Part shown: piece by piece, positions 49,625-61,240 of the stretch
Layout: each line of letters starts with the position of its first letter
Position numbering within the stretch: the first letter of the stretch is position 1
Assembly: GCA_021397835.1 (NCBI GenBank)
Contig: JAJFZO010000447.1
Span: forward strand, 1,426,001 to 1,490,000
DNA length: 64,000 nucleotides
DNA from: Moringa oleifera
Lineage: Eukaryota; Streptophyta; Magnoliopsida; Brassicales; Moringaceae
Direction: 5' to 3'
Translations under genes and position numbers: made by a program
The notes under the pieces: generated by a model
Database searches by the model: none
What the model was told of the DNA's origin: nothing
Seen by the model: the letters and a program-made list of their open reading frames with translations, nothing else

Positions 49625-50799
49625 TCAAGAATTCAAGGGTCTGTAATGTCTATACAGATTGTCAACTGTAATTGTTGTTGCCATTAACTTGCAGCTACAT
49701 GCCTGGCCATTTTGGAAACCTACACTGCAACACAAACACACTGCTTGACTAAGAACTGGGCCACTTGTCCCCAACATCTCGAACGAAACCTGTGGTTGTT
49801 GCTGACGCTGTTGTTGGAACTGCTTAGAGATTTGAGGCTGAAAGGGAAGGCCGATGGAGAGCTCAAGATTGAGTTGTGGGTACACTTCTTCTGTGGTGAC
49901 GCCGCTGCTACTGTTTGAATCTTCAGCCGAGTCTGTCAAAATCTTCACGTGGGCGCTAGTTGTACCAAACCCAAGCACTGGCATCGATGGTGGCACTGAT
50001 GAGTTTTGAGCTTCTAATTGGAACTTGTTCTTGTTGTTATTGCTGCTGCTGCTGCTACTACTGTTGTTGCTGCTAACCTTGTTAGTAGTTGTTTTGCTGG
50101 AGGCTGCAGTGATTGCGGGAGCTGAATTGAGTGGACGATGTGTTTGAGGATCGATTCCACGGCTGTAGAGCTTTCTCTTGATGTGGGTGTTCCAGTAATT
50201 CTTGATCTCATTATCTGTTCTTCCAGGCAAGCGTGCAGCAATCAGAGACCACCTGACGAATCAATTGCAAAAGAAAAAGTGTTCAGCGGAGCTGAAGAAG
50301 CTGAAAGGCGATTGGTTTTGTATCTAGCTATAGAGAAGCTCAATCCATATTACAGTAACATACTTGTTGCCAAGTAAGCTGTGGAGGTTGATGATGAGCT
50401 CGTCTTCTTCTTCGGTGAAGTTTCCTCTCTTGAGATCAGGCCTCAGGTAGTTAATCCATCGAAGTCTGCAACTCTTTCCACATCTAAGCAACCCTACATA
50501 CATGTAACAATATAATCAAATTAAAGATTAGAAGAAACAATATTGTTTATGTGTTGGGACAGAGAATCTCCAAAAGATTAGAAAATGGAAATCAAAAGTT
50601 TGTGTTTCTTTTCGTCTCTGTTTCTACAAATGGATGAAGAAGGTGCTGATGCGAAAATAAACTCACCAGCAGCCTTAGGGAGAGACCTCCAGCAGCCTTC
50701 GCCATGAAGCTTGATGTAGTTGATGAGACGCTCATCTTCTTGTTTGGTCCATGCACCTTTGTTGGTGTGCTCTTTCTCGCAACAAGGAGATCGGCCCAT
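49625..50799 (-). CDS. R2R3-MYB transcriptional repressor, subgroup 4 (MYB4-type), 3 exons, 296 aa
   Basis: Exons on the minus strand: 50799-50667 (133 nt), 50493-50364 (130 nt) and 50252-49625 (628 nt). The first two sizes and the intron positions (after KAAG and within GNK) are standard for R2R3-MYB genes. The protein starts [19 protein letters not shown], and the R2 and R3 repeats cover about residues 10-116. Downstream lie the C1 motif ([14 protein letters not shown], 117-130), a Ser/Asn-rich linker, the EAR repression motif [10 protein letters not shown] (215-224), a Gln-rich stretch and the Cys motif C-x-CC-x9-C-x-C (260-275). This set defines subgroup 4, whose members repress phenylpropanoid and lignin genes through AC elements. 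The bHLH-contact motif in R3 has Asn80 where the consensus has Lys/Arg. The final ~20 residues are not family-typical. It is a nuclear protein by family. Confidence 0.95.
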
Positions 50800-50890
50800 G
50801 AGGTCAATATTGAGTCAGAGCTATCGTGTTAGTCAGGGGAGAAGGAGAGAAAGCAGAAATGAGGGAACACAGAGACGAGGGGCAGACGGG

Positions 50891-50898
50891 TATATAAA
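50891..50898 (-). promoter_or_regulatory. Putative TATA box of the MYB gene
   Basis: TTTATATA on the minus strand, about 92 bases upstream of the start codon, in an otherwise GC-richer purine/pyrimidine-biased leader. Position and sequence suit a plant core promoter. Confidence 0.55.
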
Positions 50899-50957
50899 TG
50901 GGGAGGCGAAGCGATTGACTCGGCCCCCCCAGGCCCCAGTGCAAGGGCATTTGACCA

Positions 50958-50964
50958 AGTTGGT
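50958..50964 (-). promoter_or_regulatory. AC-type MYB-binding element upstream of the MYB gene
   Basis: ACCAACT on the minus strand, about 60 bases upstream of the TATA box, fits the ACC(A/T)A(A/C)(T/C) site bound by subgroup-4 and lignin-type MYBs. Autoregulation or cross-regulation is possible. A seven-base match can arise by chance. Confidence 0.3.
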
Positions 50965-50969
50965 GAGAA

Positions 50970-53600
50970 GACGAGTGGCTGTAATAAGTTAGTGCTGTGT
51001 TTGGTAGGTAGCTCTACTTTTTCACGTAGTTGGAGTCATTTTGTTGCACTTCGCTCCTTCCATTCTCTTCTTTTTACTCTCCGTGTGCATCAGAAAATGG
51101 GATCAGGAAACATTTTGGGGCGTTCATGAAAAATATGAAAAATTAAAGACTGCCCTGACCCAAATAAAGGAAAAAAAAAATGGTGGAGATTCATCTGCAA
51201 GAAAGTTGTCACACCAAACAATTCAATAATTTGTAGAGTCCACACAAGTCACTCTTATCTGCTGGTTCCTCCATTTCTCCTTTTTTGTTTTTTAAGGTTA
51301 TGGTCTTCCTTGTTTCCACATGATACTTGTTTTATTTAAAAAAGAAAAAAGACATTCTAGAAGACCACTGCCAACTTACTCCACTTGCTCTTGTCAGTGT
51401 CATGAACATAGAGGTAACTAACTCTCCCTACCTTCCCATGATTTTGATTTAGGATGCCCACTTCACTCAATTCTTTTCTTCTCTCACAAAGGTCCTTTTA
51501 TGCCATCCTGATTCAAAATTAGGTTAATGAATCATATGCCCAACCATACCATCCTCCTTTATTTCCCCTCCCAGCAATGCCATCAACTCTTCTAAAACTC
51601 AACTTTCTAATTCATTAAATGCTTTAGGTATCACACTTCATTCAAATTTTGGACGTCTAAAACTCCTTTATTCACCGCTATCAGTTCATCTCTTTTGACA
51701 AAATCTGCCATATGATTTCTTTTCTATTTTAGCAAGAACTTGAACACATCCATCATTCAAAAAACATCTCATATATATATATATATATTTTTTTTTTAAA
51801 ATTGAATAATTGAAACAGTTAAATTTAGGATCTCAAATTTGATAGAACTTAGCTTTTATTATTTTTGAGTTTATAATAAAAATTTTATGCATAATCAAAA
51901 ATCACGGGCAAATCTTTGATTATATAATTCAGTAGTCTTGCACTCCCGGAGGCGTGCACAAAATAAGCAGGTATTTATATTGTAGGGTTGGTAGTTCTTG
52001 ATGAGGAATTGACGTGATGGGACATAATATTAGTAGGAAAGAGGATGACAGCACGCGACATTGTGGCATGAAAAAAATTAGTTGGGAATTAGTTCAACCG
52101 ATAATTACAAATACACAAAAAGGGAAAGGAAAGGAGACTTTAATTTGGTTGATGGTTTGGCTCTTACAGTTGATCCCAGACAATCACATGCAAATCCAAA
52201 CATCAAATTTTCTGCATTAGCATTAATTAATCCTTTTTTTTCCCAAAGAGGTGAAAGGTTCGCTTCTTGTTAATGGAAGTGGGTATATTCATTGTCTTAT
52301 TTTTATTTTCTTTCAGAAGAAAAGAAACTTAAAAAAAAAAATGGTAGTTATGAAATTAAAAGGAGAGTGGTTATTAAATTGAAATGAATTAATGTTACAG
52401 TAAAAAAATGAAGCAACGTACCCATTTGGTGCAATGTTCCAGAAGGAGAGTATGTCAGTGTAGCCGGCCATGCCAAACTGATTTTTAATAGGGCAGGTTC
52501 GTTGATTAGCACATCTTCAATCTTCCTACCCACATGGCACGTGGCACATGCCCATTGTTAAAGCTTCTAGAAAGTGTTTGTTGAGGAGAAAAGATAAAAG
52601 AGTGGCGATATTCGGAGAATATATAATGGAGGTTAGGTGACCCACCACGCAGCTGCAGCGACTGGGCCATTGTGTGTCCAGTGTGGAGTTGAAGTGGGCC
52701 TCCTTTATTTCCTTTTTTCCTTTTATTATAGTAATTTCTTTGTAATTGTGGGTTTATATTCTTATCTTCAGATTCTTTTTGACCTGACCACCCCAGTAAT
52801 AGCATCAAATCATAGTATCAATCAATCTTTAGCAAGTTGCAGAAGATTTGGACCCCAGCTGATAGCAGAGTATCAGATTAGGCACCCCACCCTCTTACTC
52901 ACTCTTCACTCTTCACTCCTCACTCCACTCTTCACCCTCTTTCTATTTCCTTTTTTTTTTTTCCTGCAAAACTAGGGACTCTGTTTCTCTCAAACAAACA
53001 CTTTCCTTATGAAATTCTTTTTATAGATTATGCATTTTGGCAAATTACTGACTGTGCTCCAGAGATGCTCAGCACTTTTTATAGATCAGTGGAGGCTTCA
53101 CTGCAGATTTTAGTTTCCTTTACTTGAGCACCCAAATCTCCGTGGGATCCTTCCTCGTTGGTTCAACTTTTACTTTACAGTTTTAAATTCCAAAACATGA
53201 GATTGTTGAAAACCAAAGCGTTTAATAATTCCCAACATGACAAAATCTTTGGTATTGCTTTCTGCCAAGATGCATGTAATACACAATTTACTGCTTCCAT
53301 CATATATAATTTTTCTTCTAATTTTCACTTTTTTAAAAAATTGTTATTTATTTATTTTAAGATAATTATCATAAAAAATTTTAAAATTTTTAATGCTGAT
53401 TTTAATTTAAATCTCTTTATTTCGATTTTTTTAATTGTAAATTCAAATTTTCAATATGAATCATTTTAGTGTAAAAATTTGAATCATTTTTGAGGTATTT
53501 CAATAAAAATATCATTAATTTTATATAAATGTTAGAGTTAAAATTTAAATTTAATTAAATTAAAATTTTAAATATATAAATAAAAAATTAAAATTTAAAC
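50970..53600. other. Intergenic region between the MYB gene and the first defensin
   Basis: No gene supported. There is an (AT)n run at 51773-51787, AT-rich DNA at 51760-51950, a CT-rich low-complexity tract (repeated CACTCTTCACTC units) at 52885-52965, and strongly AT-rich DNA at 53280-53620. Short open frames here have no family resemblance. Confidence 0.5.
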
Positions 53601-54113
53601 AAAATTTATTTTTTATTATATTTTATAATATTTACTCTCAACTCATGGAAACACACTTTCAAAGAGTGAATTTCGACTGTGGACTTATTAGCTGGCACTA
53701 AATGGGCTGCCAAATCGTGGATTTGATATGACAGGCCATGCCATAAGAAAAGGGAGGGATGGCAATACCACATTATATTGTACACCAACTGAGCAATAGT
53801 ATCAAGTTCTTCCACACGATAAATAACTTGTGAATTCAGTGCGCACACAGCCAGATATTCAAAAAATGAAAAGACGCATACCCAGAAGACAAGACAGCCT
53901 CTTTTTTGTTTTTCACAGGTAGTCAGCACTAATGTGGAAAGCTAGCAGTTGTCTCACCGAGAAATGCAAAGAAGTAATTAGTAAACACACTCACTCTCCA
54001 AAATCTGGAAGAGCCTCATCCCTTATTATATATCTAAAACACCAGCTAGCTGACTAGCTAGCTTAATGACAAAAGTACAAAAGAGTTTGGACGGAATGGC
54101 AATGAATAATAGA

Positions 54114-54450
54114 TCAACAAAACTTAGTGCAAAAGCAGCGGTGACGGAAGCCACGGCACTTGCCTCCGGAGAAGCCCTCGTTCCTGCAAACAAGAGCACA
54201 GTTGTGGTCTCCCATGCATGCACCCTCGAACTTATGGCTCTGCGACTCGCAAACCCTAGCCTCACTTGGCATCACCATCTCTTCTGCATTATTGTTATAT
54301 ATATATATCAGCTTACATATATTAAGTACCCGAAAACATGTCCAAACAAAAGAAATTAACTCAAACAAAACATCATGTTATTCAGAGAGACTTACGAGAA
54401 ACCAAGACAATGAGCAACAGCAAGAAAAACCCTATGCTTCTCTTCTCCAT
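54114..54450 (-). CDS. Plant defensin precursor (gamma-thionin family), 2 exons, 74 aa, copy A
   Basis: Exon 1 is 54450-54396 (18 codons + 1 nt) and exon 2 is 54283-54114; the 112-bp intron is GT-AG in phase 1, the standard position near the end of the signal peptide in plant defensin genes. The N-terminus (MEKRSIG followed by a Phe/Leu/Ile/Val run) is a secretion signal. After a short QEMVMPSEA spacer comes a 47-residue mature domain with eight cysteines spaced C-x10-C-x5-C-x3-C-x9-C-x6-C-x-C-x3-C, the canonical four-disulfide CS-alpha-beta fold, with the gamma-core at GGKC..C. Net charge of the mature part is about +4. These secreted peptides are usually antifungal or antibacterial and act on microbial membranes or lipids; expression and target here are unknown. 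A diverged copy lies 8.9 kb to the right on the same strand. Confidence 0.93.
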
Positions 54451-54537
54451 TATGTACATCTACCTTTGGCTCTATCGATACTAAGGTCTCAGTGATGTTA
54501 AGAGTATGGTGCAAAGGAAGCCCTTGTTACCCCAACC

Positions 54538-54544
54538 TATATAT
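54538..54544 (-). promoter_or_regulatory. TATA box of defensin copy A
   Basis: ATATATA on the minus strand about 88 bases upstream of the ATG, followed by GGTTGGGGTAACAAGG. The same arrangement (ATATATAAGGTGGGGTAA) is found at copy B, which supports its function. Confidence 0.65.
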
Positions 54545-54626
54545 GGCGCTGCATGTTCATGCACATAAATTTTGAATTATTGGCAGATCATAAATTTTAC
54601 AGAACTGAAACTCATGAGAATCTGTT

Positions 54627-55013
54627 CACGTGCGGTAACAAATAAGCCCATTCTTTTCCACGTCATATCTTGTTGGATTATATCACAGTAGGGAGGCTCC
54701 ACCAACCAAAAAAAGTCAGATCGCCATAATATATTACCTGTCTTCCTATTATTGTACCATATACTCTTATCATATTTGTCGTTTTTGCTGGACACGGAAC
54801 TAATAACATTGGAATTGCCTTAAGAGAAAGCAACTGTAATTTTCATCAAAGTCTTAATATAAACGTAATTTCTCTGAATATTGGGTGGAACAGATTTGAT
54901 CACAAGGGTAAATTTATTTTCACCGTCCATGATGGGTGGTCGTGAAATGTGGAGCACGTGGCTGGATTAACAACAGCAACCTTCTGCTGGGACACTAATT
55001 CCTCAGTCACGTG
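54627..55013 (-). promoter_or_regulatory. Three G-box elements upstream of defensin copy A
   Basis: CACGTG occurs at 54627-54632, 54955-54960 and 55008-55013. G-boxes are bound by bZIP and bHLH factors and often mediate abscisic-acid, jasmonate or light responses. The first and last have positional counterparts in copy B. Confidence 0.5.
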
Positions 55014-55630
55014 ATGAATGTTCCTGGGGCAATACCCTTGCAGAATTTTTTTTTTTTCTGCAACGGCAATGAAAAACAACACCTGAATTTAGACGGTGAT
55101 ATTATATCCAATGTAATCTTTTCATTCTTATAGTTAATTACAAGAAGAAAATCATATAATATTGGCTAAACCAATTCCACAGCAACATGGAGGAACTGAG
55201 AGCGATCACATGATAGTGGCACATAGCTTCAAGAGATGGTGTGGGGTCCATGTCGGTGGGACATTTGTTATCAAATGGTTAGGAAAATCAGTAAATTTAA
55301 GGAAAAAGATATTTGGTTAAATTGCTTTTGCATTAAGATTTTAAATAAAAATTTTAAAAAATATTTTTATCATTCATAATATTAACTTAAAAGTAAATTA
55401 AAATTTTAATTATTAGCTTTATTAAATTATCTACTTATCATTTTTAAAAAATTTAATATGATTTCAAAATAACAAAAAAAATCTAACATTAAATTTAAAA
55501 AATGTTACAGTAATTCTTAAGTTCAATTAATATTGAATGTCCTTCTTATTTGCTATAAGCATTTAGATTACGAAATAAGTGGAATATTTCCCTCATTGTT
55601 TGCTAGGATTTTACATATGAGAGAAAGGGA

Positions 55631-55735
55631 TCTAATAATAAGTAGTTCTTGTTTATTTGAATTCTCCTAATTCTTACGGTAATTAATAATAAGTAGTTCT
55701 TGTTTATTTGAAATTCTTACGGTAATTAGTTTTAC
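55631..55735. repeat. Tandem duplication, ~52-bp unit
   Basis: AATAATAAGTAGTTCTTGTT followed by TATTTGAA...TTCTTACGGTAATTA occurs twice back to back, with an 8-9 base difference in the middle (the first copy has an extra TCTCCTAA). Confidence 0.85.
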
Positions 55736-56156
55736 ATCTTACTCTCTTACCTGTTGATATTTTAGTTGATTTATTATTAAAAAGATAATTTATCTTAATA
55801 AATTTAGATCAAAGTTATTGGTTCTTACAGAACTTAGAACTTGAAAGGAACATTGTATTGAAATTGAATAAAACTTTTTGTTGATATGAACTTATACTGA
55901 GTTTGTTGATAAAATTTTGCACTAAGATTTTGGTAATGTCAATCTAGTAAAGTGAGTATTAGAATTTCAATGAACTTGATCAAAAGTATAACAGACATTA
56001 AAAGAACACTTTTATGGTTTATTTTATGAAAACAATCAATAAAAGTAAGATTTAACGTCCGTTTGGCATCACAGATTAAAAAGTCAATTAAAAAAGTTTT
56101 TAACATTTGCGCAAGAGCTTTTAAGAACAAAGGTTAGAGGGTTTACAAACCCTACT

Positions 56157-56560
56157 TTGGCAGCAATTGCTTCATTTACAACCACACCCAACAAACAACC
56201 CGTCTTCACCCTTCTTGTTTCTCTCTTCGGTCAGCAACCCGTCGTGTTTTCCATTGTTCGATTTGGAATTATTCTTTTTTATTGCTAGATTTGGAACTTT
56301 GATAAGCTTGAGTATAGATTTCTTTGGTCGCCCAACATACAAATTTTTTTTATTGTTTACTTGGGCAGCAACAACTTCATTTGCAATTGCACCCTAACAA
56401 ATAGCCCCTTTCACCCTTCTTATTTCTCTCTTATGTCAGCAGCCCGCCGTGCCTTCGATTGTTTGATTTGGAAGATTTTTTTTTTTTGTTAGATTTGGGA
56501 CTTAAGCTTGGGTATCGATTTCTTTGCTCATCCAACATGTAATTTTTTTTTTTATTTATT
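56157..56560. repeat. Imperfect tandem duplication, ~204-bp unit
   Basis: Two copies, 56157-56360 and 56361-56560, share TTGGCAGCAA..., CACCCTTCTT.TTTCTCTCTT, GTCAGCA.CCCG.CGTG, TAGATTTGG.ACTT and GATTTCTTTG.TC..CCAACAT in the same order. They differ by substitutions and T-run lengths. Non-coding; origin unknown. Confidence 0.8.
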
Positions 56561-56884
56561 TTGTTCAATTTGACTTAAGTTTAAATATTAAATAGAAAAT
56601 TAATTATCTTCTTTAAATATGCTTGATTGAGTGTGATTTGGTGAATGTTTTACAAGTATTTAGATACACAAGAACCATTTATATATGCTTGATGAATTTA
56701 TATTGGTGATGTAATTTAGGCATTTTGCAAATATGCTTTAACAGGTATGTTATCCAAATAGCTAAAAATTTAGGTATTTTATGATAATTATTTAAAACTC
56801 ATCATAAGTTTTATGTTGGTTTCTTTTGACCGTTATAATTTTGTATATTTATGATGGTCTTTGTTGATCATTATAAAATTTTCT

Positions 56885-57235
56885 TTTTATGAAAAAATAT
56901 GTATGAGGATGAATTTAAATCCAAGCCCTGTTGAGGGATTTGTAACATACTAACCGCTTGATTTACAAAAAATTAAACTTATGCGTTATTTTTATAAAAG
57001 TTTTAATTTAGTTATTTTCAAAAAAAGATGCAAGAGGGCGGATTTAAACCCAAACCCTCTTAGATGAGTAGATAACATTTTTAGGCACTTTGACCTATCT
57101 TTTGTGATCTTTATGAAACTTTCATTTAAATTTTTTTTGAAAAAAATATAAAAGAGCAAATTTGAACCCAAATCATCTTGGGTGATTATGTAACATTTAA
57201 CCACTGGATCAATAGAAACTTTATATGTTCTTTTT
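56885..57235. repeat. Three diverged ~125-bp repeat copies
   Basis: Three consecutive segments each show an A-rich start, a GATTTAAACCCAAACCCTCTT-like core, then GATGAGT..GTAACAT...AACCACT.GATCAA. The cores are at about 56913, 57041 and 57160. The core recalls the T-arm/anticodon side of a tRNA gene and may be tRNA-derived, but no tRNA fold can be supported. Confidence 0.6.
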
Positions 57236-58339
57236 AGTAGTCAAAGTTATTAAGCAGTGAGCATAATTTACATTTTTTAATAAATACTTATCAATCTCCA
57301 CTCACTCAGTATACTTCATTCTATCAGTTATCTCTTTTACTCTTTCAGCGTCAAACTTCACTCTTTCAAAAGACAAACTTTGGTTTTTCAATGTTGCTAG
57401 AGAATCGATCTAAGACTTTATTTCTTTGATAGATTTTATGAAAAAGACATCGTGCACGGTCAAATGGTAGCATTGAAGCAACAAAAGTAGGTGTGGCAAA
57501 ACTACGAAAACCTTAGTCTCGCATCATGAAAGACAAAGAGAGGATTTTTGGTTCAAGCTTTGCAATTTCTCACTGGTAATTTCTATTCATTTATATTAAA
57601 GCAAATATTATCTTTTATTTATTTCTTATGTTTGCTAAATGTCAATGAACTAATTTCTTCTTTATTTTTGGTAATGAGAATGACATCACAAAATAATATC
57701 TATCACTTAAAATAATCGATCTTTTATATCTTTGAACCATCTAACCCATATTGGTATCATCTCAAAGCAGCTTTGGTATCCTTCCCTCTCACCCTAGATT
57801 GTTGTGCCAACTCAAATTTTGATACTCCAAATTCAATCACTAACTAAACAGTAAAACTTGCACTAACATTCCCACATTACATAATCTTTTATTATCTAAA
57901 GGTCCAATTCTATTTGGTTCATTAGAAAAGTATAAAAAGCCCTTAATCAACAAAAAATACCTTAGTTAATTTTTGGTTTTGTAGTATCTTGATTTTTTTT
58001 TATCTCTTTCTAACCATATCCTTAAAAGTAATCAAAGAGAATTTACTTAAAAGCATTTCTTTAACTGATGTGGCATTGGCGAGGTTGGTGGCTTATTTGA
58101 TTTTAGGATTAATTAATTTTTTTAATCTATTTGCTTTGTTAACGGGTTTGGTGAGGTAGTATCTCTAAAAAAATGTGGTATTTTTTCCATGAACTTCATT
58201 TCAAGCAATCACTATTATTATCATCTCTCTTGCTAGTTGAAACCATTCTTGCAACACTAAAAATAGTGGCTTTGGAAATGTTTTGGTTTGGGAGCTCAAG
58301 TAACCCAAAATAGTTTTTAATTGTCTCTTAAAGTTATGG

Positions 58340-58750
58340 TACTTACTACTCTCTCTTTCCTTTTTTTTTTTTTTTTTGGGGCATTCAAACCTACCAAAAA
58401 GTTATGTTTTGCAATGAAAGGATGAGCTTTCCACATGAAATTCATGGTACAAATGCTGAATGGAGGACTAATTTTATCTCTGGTTACTTCGTTCAGACGC
58501 AATAGCCCAATATTTTATGATCTTATGTTTTTAAATTAATAAAATATTTGGAAACATAGTAATATCTTTTTAAGCATAGTTAAATTAATACTACTTCTTT
58601 TCTTTTGCATTGAAACCTATCAAAATGGTATATCTTGCTAGTGAAAAAATGAGCTCTCCATATTAAATTCATAGTACAAATGTTGAATGGAATGCCAACT
58701 TTATCTTTGGTTGCTTCATTCAGATGCAGTGGCCTAATATTTTATTATTT
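58340..58750. repeat. Imperfect direct duplication, ~230-bp spacing
   Basis: Copies near 58341-58520 and 58588-58750 share ACCTA.CAAAA.GTTAT/GGTAT, ATGAGCT.TCCA, AAATTCATGGTACAAATG, TGAATGGA and TT.ATTTTATC.CTGGTTACTTC/TTGGTTGCTTC in order. Non-coding. Confidence 0.8.
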
Positions 58751-59600
58751 TTATTATTAAATTATCAAAATCTTTTAAAGTATAGATAAATTATCTTAAA
58801 AATGTTATATAATAGAGAAGATGGAATTGAGAGACTGATAAGTTAAGGGACTAATAATGAGACTCACCATTATTGATAATCAAACAATTATAAAGGTGAA
58901 CATAATGGCTTATTTTGTATAAATGGTAGCTTTGAGATGGATACATGGCTAGTTTATTTACCATTGGAGTTTAATCTGATTGGAATACCTATACTTACAT
59001 AAAACACAAATGAATTTTTAGAAGAAAAGAAAGAAAGGACAGATGTAATGTTTTCTGTAATTGACCGATAGATCAATTGATGATTTTGGATCTTTCATTT
59101 GAAAAAAAGGGCAAGATTCAATTGAAAATAGGGGAAGAACCATTAGTGATTGTCATTGTCATGGAGCTGAGCTAGTCCCATCACATGTCATAGTTTTAAT
59201 AATATATTGCTGCATAACTGTCCATATTTTCTTACTATGCATTCAAAATTGCTCTTATGTTTTTCATTTGCTAGAATTCACTTGAACTGTGATGAAAAAT
59301 TATATGAGTGTCTATGATAGACTTATTTTATGTTCATTGAATAGATTTTGTTCAAAAATTGCTCTAGAATGGTTGTTAGCTTTCACTATTGTTACTACTA
59401 TAAAATTGTATGTTTGGCTTGATATTCATCTTAGATATGAATTTATAAGATGCTTCTGAGTAAACAAATTTCCTTCCATCTGTTTCAGTCATTAGATTGT
59501 AGGATTATTAATAAATACTTTTGGGCTTACGATTTACAAAGTTGATGTTGGTTGTCTATAAATAAGTATATTATTTATTGTAATCTTCATATGTGACTTT

Positions 59601-59776
59601 CATTAGTGATTGAAAAATTAAAAAAAAAAAAGGAAAGTGGTCTTGATCATTAATAAGAGAAAATTTAATAAAATTTTGCATATGATGGAGTCATTAGTGA
59701 TTGAAAATAAAAAGAAAGAAAGAAAGTGATCTTGATCATTAAGAAGAGAAAATTTAATAAAATTTTGTATATGATG
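59601..59776. repeat. Tandem duplication, ~90-bp unit
   Basis: CATTAGTGATTGAAAA ... GTGGTCTTGATCATTAATAA ... GAGAAAATTTAATAAAATTT TGCATATGATGGA is present twice in immediate succession with few differences. Confidence 0.9.
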
Positions 59777-60654
59777 GACAACTTGATTATTCACTTGAAC
59801 TTAGATAAAAGTTTTTGTTTATAAGAGGTAAAAAAGCATTGTGAAAAAAATGACATTAATTATAAAATTAAAATTTCAAAATAAATATTTAAAATTAATA
59901 TGAATTTATTCACAGATTAATGTGCATTTGACCTCACCAAGCTTGAGATTTACCCTCCTAATGTTACATTGTATATATATATATCTCCAAGGTTTCACAT
60001 ATTTTTATGTGGGATTTTTTTTCTATTTTATTTTTTCAACTTAATGGATATACTTTGAGTTACAATTTATCATTTACTCATTCATCATTTTAAGCATATA
60101 AATATGTGATTAACCTTCTTACAACGAAGAACAATAATCCATTTTGACCTGGTTAAAATAGTTAGTAGGTCTTACTTAATTTTATACCTCAAAATACAAT
60201 TTGTTATGCCAAATTCTAACAATTCAACCTCACATTAATGAAAATTATTTTTAAAACAAATAATTTTCACTCAGTGATAGTGTTTAAGAGTATGTGTTAC
60301 ATCTTAAACTTTCCTTTCTAAAAAGATATTTAATTTACTAGTTGTTCATTAAATATGATGTCCTTGAGTTGTCTTGCTGTTCGTGTAAATGATGATATAT
60401 CTCATACAATCTTTTTGCAATTGTCAAATACTCATAATTATGTCCATTCTGACAATGAACATTTTTCTATGAGAATTTTGAAAGAGTTGAACTACAAACA
60501 ATTCTTTTGTGAAGCGACTTATCTTTTCTTTCATATAGGTGATTACTTAATTTATAGTAATATGCTTACTCTGCTTAAAAGTTCTAACACTTAAAGAATC
60601 ATTAAAACAAAACATTGATATCCTTTTCTTATAGATATCACTATTTTATTATAG

Positions 60655-61240
60655 GAACGGTCAGGAGGATAAATCTCCCGCAATGACCTCATGAAGTTTC
60701 TACAATTGCATTATCCTTTTTATCGTAAATCTTGAGATGTTTAGTTAATTAGGTTGGATTTTTCTTTATATTAACTTTCTCTTTTATGAGTTTTAGTCCC
60801 ATTCCCTTTGATAAACTTTCCAACTAACACTCCTTTTAACCTTTTTGTTAGTAGATTCCAATATTATACTTTAATATATAGAGATAATTTTAGTTTTGAT
60901 AATCGTAACATATACATATTGGTGATATAAGTTCTTGCCATTTTTGAATCTCCTCTAAGAATTGACATAACCATTGAGCTACAATAGTTTGTTTAGAAGA
61001 TTTTTATGGTACAATTGCATCTCCTAGTATGAACACGTATCCATTAGTAGACATTGAATATTTTATATCAGAAATTCAATTTGCATCATTGTATCCTTCT
61101 AAAATAGTAAAGTATATAATATAATGTAGCTCTTAATTACAGGTATATTGTAAGTACGTATATCTATTCAGTCTACTAACTTTGTATGCAATATTTGGTC
61201 TAGTGCAACTCATTAGATACATTAAGGGTAGTTTACTTAT
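60655..61240 (-). mobile_element. Ty1/copia retrotransposon relic (RNase H end)
   Basis: On the minus strand at 60965-61240 the translation reads YLMSCTRPNIAYKVSRLNRY, then LEGYNDANWISD, STNGYVFILG and SKQTIVA in order, the familiar C-terminal end of copia RT and RNase H. A remnant like the terminal SWKVYQREWD segment lies near 60790-60820, so about 200 bp of RNase H is lost. Frames are broken. Only the 3' part of the element is present; no LTR was identified. Confidence 0.75.

Larger units (their letters stand above)
53930..55020. repeat. Duplicated block, copy A (contains the first defensin gene)
   Basis: Matches copy B in coding exons, introns and both flanks. Downstream anchors shared with copy B include GAAATGCAAA.GAGTAATT and CTGGAAGAGCCTCATCCCTTATT (about 106 bases from the stop in both). 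Upstream anchors include TTCACGTG, TTCTTTTCCAC, GACTCCACC/GGCTCCACC and CAACCTTCTGCT/CAGGCCTTCTGCT. Borders are approximate because similarity fades gradually. Confidence 0.75.
55021..60650. other. Repeat-rich AT-rich spacer between the two defensin blocks
   Basis: No gene supported. It contains several independent short tandem or dispersed duplications, listed separately (55631-55735, 56157-56560, 56885-57235, 58340-58750 and 59601-59776). The rest is AT-rich without recognisable coding motifs. Confidence 0.6.

Noticed and set aside
53606..53929. 107-codon minus-strand frame downstream of defensin copy A
   Set aside because: No homologous frame is kept at the equivalent place of copy B, and no domain is recognisable.
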